Source: Candidatus Angelobacter sp. Gp1-AA117
GTDB taxonomy: Bacteria; Acidobacteriota; Terriglobia; Terriglobales; Acidobacteriaceae
NCBI GenBank assembly: GCA_003223515.1
Contig: QHVI01000023.1
Span: forward strand, 1-58,666
Length of the DNA: 58,666 nt
Direction: 5' to 3'
This document shows, in pieces, positions 14,077-26,000 of this stretch. A program made the translations under genes and the position numbers. The stretch's first letter is position 1. Each line of letters starts with the position of its first letter. A model generated the notes under the pieces. It was not told where the DNA came from. It did no database searches and saw only the letters and a program-made list of their open reading frames with translations.

Positions 14077-17000
14077 TTGAGCACTGACGGCCAAGGATGG
14101 CAAAGCCAGCATGTGTCCCAATCTCCAGTTCTGCAACTTAGAAAGAATAGTGAAACCCAAAAAATGTTCTCCTTGCCCACACAACGCTCATATTGGCTGA
14201 AGAAGCTATCAACTCTAGAACCCAGGGCTAGATTTCCGCGAGAGACCGCAGGACCCGACGGATCATATGCCGGCCAACGATATGAATTCAGCTTGCCCCA
14301 GTCTCTGGCGGAGGACCTGAACCGGTTGACGGGTGGATCTGCGTTTTTATTGTATGCGGCCCTTTTGAGCGCAGTCCAGATTTGTCTTTGTCGATACAGT
14401 GGAATAGCAACCGTAGTAGTGGCAAGTCCAAGTCGTCGAGGCTCGGAGGAAAAGCAGTGTGTCAAGAATTCAATTCCAATTGTCACGGAAATTGATGGTC
14501 AAGTCAGCTTTGGTGAGTGCTTCACGCAGGTCCGCGAGAATTTGATGGAAGCCTATGCGAACCAGGATTATCCCTTCGATGCGATGGTGCGGGATTTGCA
14601 ATTGGAAGAAGGAGCTTCGCTTTTCGATATTGAAGTGTCCTTGGGCAGGCTGCATGGGAAAACCGGGAGCGCGCCGGTTGCGGCCACCCTCATGTGGAAG
14701 CGGGAAACAAAGAAAATCAGAGGAACCTGGGTGTTCAGCACAGACTGGGCCACTCTGGAGAGCGTCAGCCAGTATACCGAGCAGGTTCTGCGGATACTTG
14801 AGGCCGGATTGGCCGACAGTTCGATAAAGATTCAGGACTTGCCGTGGATGACCAAGGTCGAGCAACTTCAACAGATGGAGGAACTCAATCGAAGTGGTGA
14901 GGGAATTCTATCGGGCAAGACGATCGTAGAGTTGTTCGAAGAGCAGGCAGAAAGGACGCCGGAAGCAATAGCAGTGGCCTGCGCCAGCGAGGAAGTCAGC
15001 TATCGAGAATTGAACCAACGGGCCAATCAGTTGGCGCACTACTTGAAGAAGCTGGGAATGGGGCCGGAGATAAAAGCAGGATTGTTCCTTGATCCGGGCG
15101 TGGAACTGGCAATTGGAATTCTGGGAGTGCTGAAGGCGGGGGGCGCGTATGTGCCTTTTGGCCCGGAGTACCCAACCGAGCGGTTGACCTATATGTGGGA
15201 AGACTCTGGGGCGACCGTGCTGTTGACTCAGGAACGTCTGAAAGAGAAGCTCCCCGCAGCTGAGACAAAGGCGATCTGTCTGGACCGCGATTGGACGCAA
15301 ATTGCCCGGGAGAGTCGCAAATGTGTGCAAGCCAATGTATGGGGAGAGAGCCTAGCGTATGTGATCTACACGTCGGGATCGACTGGTGCGCCCAAGGGCG
15401 TGAGCGTGACACAGGTTGGATTGGCGGAACGAGCCAGAGTGCTAGGCGAGCAATATCAATTGCGCACCGACGACCGGCTGCTTCAATTCCTTTCGCCCGG
15501 CTTCGACGCATTTGGAGAGGAATTCTTCCCGACATTGATTTGGGGAGCGACTCTAGTCATAAGACCTCATATCACTTCGCTCCTGCCAGAAGAAATGGTC
15601 GCCCTAGTGGCGCGTGACCGGATCACCGTGCTGCATATTCCGCCCGCATACTGGGCGGAATTGGAGAGGCATGTCTCCGGTTCTCAAACACCTGTTCTTG
15701 CCAGCCTGCGGCTTTTGATCACGGGAGGGGAAGGAATTCCCTGGGACAGAGCGCAAAGGTGGAGTGCAAGGTGTAAATCAGGTGTGTGTAACGCTTATGG
15801 TCCCACGGAAGCGACTATCACAGCGACCGTCTACGTCTTGCCGAGTGCTGGGGATCGTTCCGCCATTGACGAAAAAGTATTGTGGCTTCCTATCGGTCTG
15901 CCGATCCGCAATACCCGGGTCTACCTCCTTGATGAAATGCAGCAATCGGTACCCATGGGGGTGACGGGGGAGCTATATATTGCAGGCGCCGGATTGGCAA
16001 GAGGATATCTACACCAACCAGGTCTCACAGCAGAGAGTTTTATTGCCGATCCGTTTGGAGCGCCCGGGACGCGTATGTACAAAACGGGAGATAGGGCGAG
16101 GTGGCGTACCGGTGGGGGACTGGAGTTCTTGGGACGGACCGACCATCAGGTAAAGATTCGTGGTTTTCGGGTGGAATTGCGTGAGATAGAGGCCGTATTG
16201 GCCCGCCATCCGGATGTTGGCCAGAGTACTGTGATAACTCGAGAAGACCGACCCGACGAAAGATACTTGGTGGGTTACGTTTCTCCAATAGCTGGTCATA
16301 GCATCGACTCTTCGACTTTGCGACAGTATCTGGGCCGAACACTACCGGAGTACATGGTGCCAGCGGCCCTGGTCGTACTAACAGCTTTACCCCTGACCCC
16401 AAACGGGAAACTCGATCGCAAGGCGCTTCCGCGGCCGGATTTCATGGCAGGAAATAAAGTTTGGCGTGGGCCGCGCACACCCCAGGAAGAGATTCTATGT
16501 TCTCTCTTTGCCGGGGTCCTCGGCGTGGCTCGTGTGGGCATTTGCGATGACTTCTTTGAGTTGGGTGGCAACTCTCTTCTCGCTACCCGGCTCATTGGCC
16601 GGATACGAGCGGCGCTTGGGGTTGAGCTCTCTATTCGCAAACTGTTTGAAGTTCCGACGGTGTTAGGGTTGGCGCATGAACTCGACACCGCCCAGCAATC
16701 GCGGCCTGCCCTGCAATCCATGACACTGCCGGCCGAGATTCCGTTGTCGTTCGCGCAGCACCGCCTGTGGTTTCTGTATCGCATGGAAGGCCCGAGCCCA
16801 ACGTACAACATCCCGATGGGCTTGCGCCTCAGTGGGCGGCTGGACCGTGCAGCCCTGGAAGGTGCTTTGGGCGATCTAGTAAAAAGGCATGAAACTTTAC
16901 GCACCACATTCCTGGAGACCCACGGTGTACCACGGCAGCATGTCCTTGAAGCAAACTCTTTTCTGCCGCTGCTGAAGATAGAAGTTACAACCGACGCCGC

Positions 17001-19947
17001 ATTGGCCAACAGGCTCGCAGAGGCCGCAGGCAAGGGGTTCGATCTGGCAAACGAAATTCCACTTCGCGCCCATCTGTTCGTGCTGGGCGAGAGCGAACAT
17101 ATGTTGCTGCTCGTTATCCATCATATCGCCGGTGATGGCTGGTCTGTGGCGCCGCTTCTGGGAGATCTCGTCCGGGCCTATGCCGCACGCATCCGGGGAG
17201 AGCAAGTTAATTGGTCTCCATTACCAGTGCAATATGCGGACTACACGTTGTGGCAACGACAGGTATTGGGCGGTGAGAACGATCCGCAGAGCCTTGGTTC
17301 GCGTCAGCTAGACTTCTGGACCAAGGCGCTGAATGACCTGCCGGAGCAGCTAGACTTGCCCAGCGACTTCTCACGCCCAGCCAAGGCCAGCTATCGCGGA
17401 GCGACTTTACCTTTTTCGTTTGGCGCGGGACTTCACTGCCGTTTACGAGCTCTCGCCTTAAAGGCCCACGCAAGTATGTTCATGGTGCTGCAAGCCGGGT
17501 TGGCTGCTCTGCTTAGCCGGATGGGCAGCGGCACTGACATCCCGATCGGGACTGCGATCGCAGGGCGTACTGATAACGGATTGGAGCAGTTGGTTGGGTT
17601 CTTTGTGAATACCATGGTATTGCGGACGGATACCTCAGGCAATCCAAGTTTTCTGGAACTATTGGCCAAGGTGCGATCCGTGGATCTAGCTGCCTATTCA
17701 CATCAGGAATTGCCTTTCGAGCGTCTGGTCGAGGTCTTGAATCCCTCCAGATCGTTATCCCGCCACCCATTGTTTCAAATCATGCTGGTGTTTCATCATA
17801 CGCAAGCGACCCTGAACTTGCCGGAACTGCTCGGTCTTACAACCAAGATTGAGCTGTTGGACAGCAACGTTGCCAAGTTCGATCTGTCCTTCAGCCTGGG
17901 TGAGCGTTTTGCGCCACACGGCGCTCCAGACGGTATCGAAGGAGTGATCGAATATAGCACTGACCTGTTCGAACGGAAAACTGTGGAATCACTGGCCGCG
18001 CGGCTGATTCGGCTGCTCGAGGCGGTTACGGTTGATCCGGACCAACCGATCGGGCGTCTGAATTTGCTCGAAGACGAAGAGCGCCGGCAGATTCTGGTGG
18101 ATTGGAACAACACAGCCCGCGACGTGGCTCAAGCTACGCTGCCAGTCCTGTTTGAAGCTCAGGTAGAGCGAGATGCAGGGGCAACGGCGGTGATTTTCGA
18201 GGACATCACGCTGAGCTATAGTGAGTTGAACGAGAGGGCCAATCGGCTGGCACATACCTTAATAGAAGAGGGAATTGGCCCGGAACATATCGTGGCGGTC
18301 GCCTTGCCCCGTTCGGCGGAAATGGTTGTGGGGCTCATGGGCATTCTTAAATGTGGAGCGGCCTACCTCCCAGTCGATGTCGATTATCCGGCCGAGCGGC
18401 TTGCGTTCATGCTCGAGGACGCTCAGCCAGCGCTCGTCCTTACTTCTCATGCAGTCGCATCGCAATTGCCCGGGAGCGCGGACCTTATGGTTCTTGATGA
18501 ACCTGAGACCATCCAACGCCTTGCTCGAGCGAAAGTTAACTCTCCGGGCGACAGCGAGCGCATGCATTCTCTCAAGCTTCAGCACCCGGCTTATGTCATC
18601 TATACCTCCGGTTCCAGCGGGAAACCCAAGGGGGTTGTGGTCACCCATAGCGGCATTCCCAGCCTGGTTGCTGCCCAGAATGAACGCTTCTCGCTCACGT
18701 CAAAGTCCCGCATCCTGCAATTCGTTTCATTGAGTTTTGATGTGGCATTTTCGGAGCTTTGCATGGCCCTGCTTTCAGGTGCGGCGCTGGTACTCGCTCC
18801 CGCCGTGCGGCTTCTGCCGGGAGCATCCTTGACCGCTCTGGCCGCCGGGCATGGCATTACACATGTCAATGTTCCGCCTGCGATCCTCGCCGTGCTGGCA
18901 ATGGATACCTTCCCTGAAAACTCCACGATCATAGTTGGTGGCGAGACATGTTCCGCAGAGTTGGTGGAGCGATGGTCTGCGGGACGCCGGATGATCAACG
19001 GTTATGGTCCGACCGAGGCTACAGTATCTGCAACGCTGACTGAACCTCTGTCATGCGCCACGGAGCAAGGAATTGGAAAACCAATCTGGAACACCCGCGT
19101 GTATGTGCTGGACGAGAACCTCCAGATAGTGCCGGCAAGATTGGCTGGGGAACTGTATATCGCGGGAGCAGGTGTCGCACGAGGATATCTGAATCGTCCT
19201 GGTCTTACATCAGAGCGTTTCGTGGCGGATCCGTTTGGTGCTCCCGGGACACGCATGTACCGGACTGGCGATCGGGCGCGCTGGCGTGCTGGAGGACAGT
19301 TGGATTTTCTAGGCCGGACGGACGAACAGGTGAAGATTCGCGGCTTCCGCGTCGAACTTGGTGAGATCGAGGCTGCTCTGGCCCGTCATCCGGAAGTGAG
19401 TCAGGCTACCGTTATTGTGCGCAAAGACCAGTCCGGTGAGAAGCGTCTGGTCGGATATGTGGTGTCGGTGGCTGGGCAGGTCGCCGATCCTGGTTCTTTA
19501 CGTCGTTACTTGGCGCAAAGCCTGCCGGATTACCTGGTGCCTGCGGCGATCGTAGTGCTAGAGACGCTCCCGTTGACGTCCAACAGCAAACCGGACCGCA
19601 AAGCTCTTCCCGTTCCTGACTTCGCTGGCTTGACCGAGGTTTGGCAAGGGCCGCGCACCACTCAAGAAGGGATTCTCTGTGCGCTCTTTGAGAATGTTCT
19701 CAGCGTTTCCCGCGTAGGCATTGACGACAACTTCTTCGATCTTGGTGGACATTCGCTGCTGGCGACGCGGCTTGTCAGCCAGATACGTGACGCTCTTGGC
19801 GTAGAGATTGCTGTCCGGAGCCTGTTCGAAAGGCCGACCGTGGCGCAGTTGGCGGAAACCATCGAAGACGCGCTCATGGATGAAATCGAAAACATTCCGG
19901 AGCAAGAGGCACTCCAATTGGCTGGCCTGCTAAATGCCGTTTCTTGA
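14077..19947 (+). CDS. NRPS, partial C-A-T-C-A-T (modules 1 and 2)
   Basis: This is a 1956-aa nonribosomal peptide synthetase. The order is a partial condensation-like domain lacking HHxxxDG (about 30-270), A1 (285-780, YTSGSTG near 430), T1 (LGGNSLL near 823), C2 (HHIAGDG near 1014), A2 (1345-1840, YTSGSSG near 1508) and T2 (LGGHSLL near 1883). There is no epimerisation or thioesterase domain, so the peptide passes to the next protein. By-eye pocket residues aligned to GrsA are A1 D-A-E-H-I-G-A-I-T-K (no call) and A2 D-V-S-N-I-G-G-V-S-K. Compared with the Phe pocket, A2 has W239S, A301G and A322G, which would admit a larger aromatic such as Trp; this is an inference. A2 also has NSKPD in place of NGKLD at motif A10, keeping the lysine. 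The start is TTG 14077, or possibly ATG 14164. Confidence 0.95.
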   Translation: MSTDGQGWQSQHVSQSPVLQLRKNSETQKMFSLPTQRSYWLKKLSTLEPRARFPRETAGPDGSYAGQRYEFSLPQSLAEDLNRLTGGSAFLLYAALLSAVQICLCRYSGIATVVVASPSRRGSEEKQCVKNSIPIVTEIDGQVSFGECFTQVRENLMEAYANQDYPFDAMVRDLQLEEGASLFDIEVSLGRLHGKTGSAPVAATLMWKRETKKIRGTWVFSTDWATLESVSQYTEQVLRILEAGLADSSIKIQDLPWMTKVEQLQQMEELNRSGEGILSGKTIVELFEEQAERTPEAIAVACASEEVSYRELNQRANQLAHYLKKLGMGPEIKAGLFLDPGVELAIGILGVLKAGGAYVPFGPEYPTERLTYMWEDSGATVLLTQERLKEKLPAAETKAICLDRDWTQIARESRKCVQANVWGESLAYVIYTSGSTGAPKGVSVTQVGLAERARVLGEQYQLRTDDRLLQFLSPGFDAFGEEFFPTLIWGATLVIRPHITSLLPEEMVALVARDRITVLHIPPAYWAELERHVSGSQTPVLASLRLLITGGEGIPWDRAQRWSARCKSGVCNAYGPTEATITATVYVLPSAGDRSAIDEKVLWLPIGLPIRNTRVYLLDEMQQSVPMGVTGELYIAGAGLARGYLHQPGLTAESFIADPFGAPGTRMYKTGDRARWRTGGGLEFLGRTDHQVKIRGFRVELREIEAVLARHPDVGQSTVITREDRPDERYLVGYVSPIAGHSIDSSTLRQYLGRTLPEYMVPAALVVLTALPLTPNGKLDRKALPRPDFMAGNKVWRGPRTPQEEILCSLFAGVLGVARVGICDDFFELGGNSLLATRLIGRIRAALGVELSIRKLFEVPTVLGLAHELDTAQQSRPALQSMTLPAEIPLSFAQHRLWFLYRMEGPSPTYNIPMGLRLSGRLDRAALEGALGDLVKRHETLRTTFLETHGVPRQHVLEANSFLPLLKIEVTTDAALANRLAEAAGKGFDLANEIPLRAHLFVLGESEHMLLLVIHHIAGDGWSVAPLLGDLVRAYAARIRGEQVNWSPLPVQYADYTLWQRQVLGGENDPQSLGSRQLDFWTKALNDLPEQLDLPSDFSRPAKASYRGATLPFSFGAGLHCRLRALALKAHASMFMVLQAGLAALLSRMGSGTDIPIGTAIAGRTDNGLEQLVGFFVNTMVLRTDTSGNPSFLELLAKVRSVDLAAYSHQELPFERLVEVLNPSRSLSRHPLFQIMLVFHHTQATLNLPELLGLTTKIELLDSNVAKFDLSFSLGERFAPHGAPDGIEGVIEYSTDLFERKTVESLAARLIRLLEAVTVDPDQPIGRLNLLEDEERRQILVDWNNTARDVAQATLPVLFEAQVERDAGATAVIFEDITLSYSELNERANRLAHTLIEEGIGPEHIVAVALPRSAEMVVGLMGILKCGAAYLPVDVDYPAERLAFMLEDAQPALVLTSHAVASQLPGSADLMVLDEPETIQRLARAKVNSPGDSERMHSLKLQHPAYVIYTSGSSGKPKGVVVTHSGIPSLVAAQNERFSLTSKSRILQFVSLSFDVAFSELCMALLSGAALVLAPAVRLLPGASLTALAAGHGITHVNVPPAILAVLAMDTFPENSTIIVGGETCSAELVERWSAGRRMINGYGPTEATVSATLTEPLSCATEQGIGKPIWNTRVYVLDENLQIVPARLAGELYIAGAGVARGYLNRPGLTSERFVADPFGAPGTRMYRTGDRARWRAGGQLDFLGRTDEQVKIRGFRVELGEIEAALARHPEVSQATVIVRKDQSGEKRLVGYVVSVAGQVADPGSLRRYLAQSLPDYLVPAAIVVLETLPLTSNSKPDRKALPVPDFAGLTEVWQGPRTTQEGILCALFENVLSVSRVGIDDNFFDLGGHSLLATRLVSQIRDALGVEIAVRSLFERPTVAQLAETIEDALMDEIENIPEQEALQLAGLLNAVS

Positions 19948-20004
19948 AGGTCATCTTTGAAACAAAGGTTTTAAGTTGTGAGACACAGAATTGAAAGTTG
20001 AAAT

Positions 20005-23000
20005 ATGCGGATTTCTCTATCAGAACGCAAGTCAAGCATGTCCCCGGCAAAGCGATTGATATTAGAGAAGCGATTGAGGGGCGAGCATTTTACGAACTCA
20101 ATGGCCTTCCCAACTATTCCCTCGCCACGGCCAGAAATCCTACCGTTGTCGTTCGCGCAAGGTCGCCTATGGTTTCTCTACCGGCTGGACGGGCCAAGCC
20201 CCACATACAACGTTCCTTTGGCCTTAAGGTTTGACGGTGAGCTTGACCGCATTGCTCTCCAAGAAGCCTTGGGTGATGTAGTGGAGCGTCATGAAATTCT
20301 GCGCACTGTCTATTTGGAAGCGCTTGGCATCCCCCGCCAGGAAATTCTCCAGGCGGCCGCGGTCTCTCCTCGGTTGAACTTGGAAACGACCACGACATCT
20401 GCACTTGCTGAAAGGCTTGCGGCAGTTTCGGCCGAGCGCGGTTTTGATTTGGAGACAGAGTTACCGCTGCGCGCTTACCTGTTTGCCATCAGCCAGACCC
20501 TGCAGGTGCTGTTATTGGTGGTTCACCATATCGCAGCCGACGGCGCATCCATGATGTTGCTGGCAGACGACCTTGCCACGGCATATGCGGCGCGGTTGCA
20601 CAAGAGACCTGCCGCGTGGCCAAAGCTCACTATGCAATATGCAGACTACAGCCTGTGGCAGCAGAAAATGATGCGCAGCAAAGAGAATTCTGAGAGTCGC
20701 GATGCCCGGCAACTGGCATTCTGGGTCGAGGCCCTTAAGGACCTGCCGGAACAACTGGATTTGCCCGTAGACCGGCCGCGTCCGGCCAAAGCCAGTTATC
20801 AAGGCGGCAGCGTAATATTGCACCTCAGCGCGGCTTTGCACCGCTACCTATCGACGCTTGCCCGCGATTGTCAGGCAAGCGTGTTCATGGTTTTGCAAGC
20901 CGGCGTGGCTGCTTTGCTTTATCGGCTTGGTGCTGGGGCTGACATTCCTATTGGAAGTCCCATCTCAGGACGCACCGACAGTACTCTGGAGAAGCTCGTG
21001 GGCTTCTTTGTGAATACAGTCGTGCTGCGCACCTGCGTTTCCGGCAATCCTACTTTCCGGGATTTGGTGTGCCGGGTGCGCAAAACGGATTTGGACGCCT
21101 TGGCTCACCAGGAGTTGCCCTTTGACCGGCTGGTAGAAGTTCTCAAGCCCACGCGGTCACTTGCGCGTAATCCACTCTTTCAGGTGTTGCTTGCATGGCA
21201 GAACGCGATCGAAATCAACTTAGATTTCCCGGGTCTAGCCGCGGCCATTGAGCCTATTGGCAGCAGCATTGCCAAATTCGATCTCTCGTTCAACTTCAAC
21301 GAGCTGCGGGCCTTGGATGGCGAACCCCAAGGTATCGGCTGCATGATCGAATACAGCACGGACCTTTTCGATCGCAACACAGTGGAATTGGTGGCTGCTC
21401 GTCTGGAATCCCTGCTGGAAGCGGTTGCGGTCGATGCGGAGCAGCCGATCGAACAAATTGACCTGCTTGAAGAGAACGAGCGGCTCCAGGTATCAGTGGA
21501 ATGGAATGCGACTGCGCGCTACGTGCCCCAGACAACACTCCAAACCTTATTCGAGTCGCAAGTGAAGGTCACTCCGGGTGCGACGGCCCTCATTTTCGAG
21601 GACAAGACACTTACTTATCAAGAATTGAACGAGCGTGCAAATCGACTGGCCCACAGATTGATTGCCGAAGGCATCTCTACGGAGAGCATAGTTGGGATAG
21701 CATTGCCGCGCTCGCTGGAGATGGTCATAGGTCTGCTCGGTATTCTGAAGAGTGGCGCAGCTTATTTGCCACTCGACCCGGAGTATCCTGCGGAGCGCTT
21801 GCGGTGGATGCTGGAAGATTCGGGAGTAGGGCTCGTGCTTACCCTTAGCCGGCTGCGTGGATCGCTGCCGGCTACCCAGGCGAGAATGCTTATCCTGGAT
21901 GAAGAATGGGGCGAGATCGATGGGCAAAGCGGAGACAACCCTGGGCTGAGCGTACCACTCAACCATCTTGCATATGTCATCTATACCTCCGGCTCAACCG
22001 GGCGGCCAAAGGGCGCGATGAATACTCATCAAGGCATTTCGAATCGAGTGCTTTGGATGCAGGCCCAATATCAATTACAGGCTTGTGATCGTGTGCTGCA
22101 GAAGACATCATTCAGCTTTGATGTGTCGGTGTGGGAGTTTTTTTGGCCCCTAGTGACGGGCGCGTGCCTTGTGGTGGCGAAACCCGGCGGGCACCGGGAG
22201 CCCGAATATCTGGCGCAGTTAGTTATCGACCGGCAAATTACAACAATCCACTTTGTCCCCTCGGCACTGGCTGCATTTTTGCAGACAGAAAAGGCCTCTT
22301 ACTGCGACAGTTTGCGGCGCGTGATCTGTAGTGGTGAGGCGCTTTCGCCGGAATTGGCAAAGGGGTTCTTCGTCCGGCTTGGCTGCGAACTGCACAATCT
22401 TTACGGGCCCACGGAAGCATCTGTCGATGTTCTTTACTGGCAGTGCATAAGCAGCCGGATTGGGCCGACCGTACCCATTGGGCGGCCAATCTGGAACACC
22501 CAAGTCTACGTACTGGACCCGAGTTTGCAGGTGTCACCCATCGGTGTGGCGGGAGAGTTATATCTTGCAGGCGTCGGTCTGGCGCGAGGGTACTTAAAGC
22601 GGCCTGATATGACGGCAGAGCGCTTCGTGGCTGATCCATTTGGGGTGCGAGGCGAACGCATATACCGGACTGGTGACCTGGCACGCTGGAGAGCCGATGG
22701 AGAACTAGAATTCCTAGGGCGCGCCGACCAGCAGGTGAAGATCCGCGGCTTCCGCATAGAACTGGGAGAGATCGAAGCCTCACTGCTCAGTCATCCTGAT
22801 GTTAGGCAGGCAGCGGTGGTCACTCGCGGAAACCAAAGCAGCGAGAAACAAATCGTGAGCTATGTTGTCTTGTCAGAGGCGTCTACCGCTGATCCTGCCA
22901 CTTTGCGCCACTACTTAGCACAAACTCTACCCGACTACATGGTTCCGGCAGCGCTGGTAGTACTCAAAACATTTCCCCTGAATCCCAACGGCAAGCTGGA

Positions 23001-26000
23001 CCTGAAAGCGCTTCCCGCTGTGGATTTTGCAGTGGGGACAACGGCTTCTAGAGGACCTCGCACACCTCAGCAGGAGATTCTGTGTTCATTATTTGCCGAG
23101 ATCCTGGGTATTCCCAGCATCGGGATTCACGATAACTTCTTTGAACTGGGTGGCCACTCCCTCCTTGGCACGCGGCTTGTCAGCCGCATCCGGGCCACCT
23201 TTGGGACTGAACTCTCAATCCGCGACTTATTCGAAATGCCAACGGTTGCCGGTTTGGTGGAAGTGTTGGCCAGGGCGCAGCCGGCACGTCCTGCCCTGCG
23301 TCGAATGGCGCATCCAGAGGAAATTCCTCTCTCATTCGCGCAGCGCCGGCTATGGTTTTTCAACCGCATGGAAGGCCCCAGTCCGACCTATAACATTCCT
23401 ACTGCGTTACGTCTCAGCGGCAGTCTGGACCGCGTTGCGCTTGAGTTGGCGCTAGCGGACCTCGTGGAGCGACATGAAAGCCTGCGTACCGTGTTTCCAG
23501 AAAATTCTGGCGTTCCCCGGCAGCATATTCTGCCCAGTGCCGGCATCCTTCTCCCCCTTGACGTGGAATTTAGCACAGAGGATGCTCTGTCGGGAAAACT
23601 CGCAGCATCAGTGGTGGAGTGCGATTTTGATTTGATGACCGAGATTCCGCTGCGTGCTCGTCTGTTCATGCTTAGCGACAGCGAACATGTATTGCTGCTG
23701 GTAATGCATCACATCGCTGGCGACGGCTGGTCGATGGGGCCGCTCATGAGAGATCTAGCGCAGGCATATTCCGCCCGCTGCATGCAACAGCCTCCCACTT
23801 GGGAGAAGCTGCCAATACAGTACGCCGACTACACACTATGGCAACAACAGCTGTTTGGCAGCGAGGATGATTCCAGCAGCCTAGGCGTCCTGCAAATGAA
23901 ATACTGGACCAAGAACCTGGAGAACCTGCCGGAGCGACTGGAATTGCCGACGGACAGGCCCCGGCCCGCTAAAGCGAATTACAACGGCAAGACTGTACCT
24001 CTTCACTTCGACGAAGACCTTCATCGGCGGCTGGTGGCCTTGGCCCGTGAGGGACAAGCGACTTTGTTCATGGTGTTGCAGGCTGGGATAGCAGCGCTCC
24101 TGTGCCGGATGGGCGCTGGCCATGACATCCCGATTGGAAGCCCGATTGCCGGACGCAGTGACGAAGCACTCGAGGACCTTGTTGGTTTCTTTGTCAATAC
24201 ATTGGTACTCCGCACCGATACCTCGGGTAATCCAAGCTTCCGGCAATTGCTCTCGCGAGTCCGCACAGAGGACCTGAATGCTTACTCTCACCAGGATTTA
24301 CCCTTTGAGCGTCTGGTAGAAGCTTTGAACCCATCCCGGTCCTTGGCCCACCATCCTCTGTTTCAGATCATGATGGTGTTCCAGCACAGTCCAGCCAGTC
24401 TGGGTTTGCCGAAAATGGCAGGCCTTGTTACTAAGCTCGAATCGATTGACAGCAGCGCCGCCAAATTCGATCTCTTGTTCGGTTTGGAAGAGCAGTTCGC
24501 GCGTGATGGTACGCCCGAAGGCATCGAGGGCGCAATTGAATACAGTACTGATCTGTTTGACCCTGGGACCGTGGAGACGTTAGGTGCCCGGTTGGTACGG
24601 CTGCTGGAGGCGGTAGTAGCTGATCCGGAACAGTCCATCAATTCGCTGGATCTGCTTGGCGAAGACGAGCGGCATCAGGTATTAGTGGAGTGGAACGATA
24701 CAACACGTGCTGTGCCCGATCTGCCGCTACCAGCTCTGTTAGAGGCCCAGGTGGAGCGGACCCCGAATGCAACCGCTGTGATCTTTGAGAACGCCTCGCT
24801 CACCTACTATGAATTGAACCAGAGGGCCAATGTTGTGGCGCACGCCTTGATAGCGCGGGGAATAGGCCCGGAGGACATCGTAGCTGTGGTTCTACCGCGT
24901 TCGCTCGAAATCATTGTAGGAATTCTGGGCATTCTCAAGAGTGGAGCGGCTTATCTCCCACTTGATCCGGATTATCCGTTGGCCAGGCTAGCGTTTCTCC
25001 TTGACGATGCTCAGCCCGAAAGCGTTCTCACATCCAGCGCAGTTTCCTCACGATTACCTAACGGTGCGCCGCTCCTGGTTTTGGATGATGCAGGCACGCT
25101 TCTTACGCAGGACCGCAGTGCCACTACCAATCCCACGGATGCCGATCGCACCCAACGGCTCACTCCCCAGCACCCCGCCTATCTCATCTATACCTCCGGT
25201 TCCACGGGGACTCCCAAAGGAGTTGTAGTGACGCATGGCGGGATTTCCAGCCTCTCGGCCGTACAGATACAGGCGTTCGGCCTCACATCGCAGGCACGCG
25301 TACTGCAATTCTCTTCCATCAGTTTTGATGCGATGTTCTGGGAGCTGTGCATGTCTGTCTTGTCTGGCGCGGCATTGGTGATCGCTCCAGCTGAGCGAAT
25401 ATTACCAGGCGCATCATTGACCGCCCTGGTCAAAGCTTATGGAGTGACCCACATCACCCTACCGCCTGCGGCGCTTGCAGCAATGCCTGAGGGCGGATTG
25501 CCGGGCTGCTCCACAATCATCGTCGCGGGAGAAGCGTGTTCTGAAGAACTAGCCGCCCGATGGTCAACGGGACGGCAAATGATCAATGCTTACGGTCCGA
25601 CGGAAACTACGGTTTGCGCGACGATGAGTTCGCCATTGGCACATTCGCAAGCGCCGGGGATTGGGCGTCCGATCTGGAACACGAGTATGTATGTGCTGGA
25701 TGAATTGCTGCAACCCGTGCCCGTGGGTGTACCAGGCGAACTATATATCGCGGGAGCGGGATTGGCGCGCGGGTATTTGAAGCGGTCAAGTTTAACGGCG
25801 CAACGGTTTGTCGCCAGTCCCTATTGCCCGAGTGGTCTGAGGATGTACCGAACGGGTGATCTGGGGCAATGGAATCCTGGAGGAGATTTAAAGTTTTTAG
25901 GACGCGCCGACCAGCAAGTGAAGATTCGTGGCTTCCGTGTGGAACTTGGTGAAATTGAGACCGCATTGCTCCACCACGCCGATGTGGCTCAAGCCACGGT

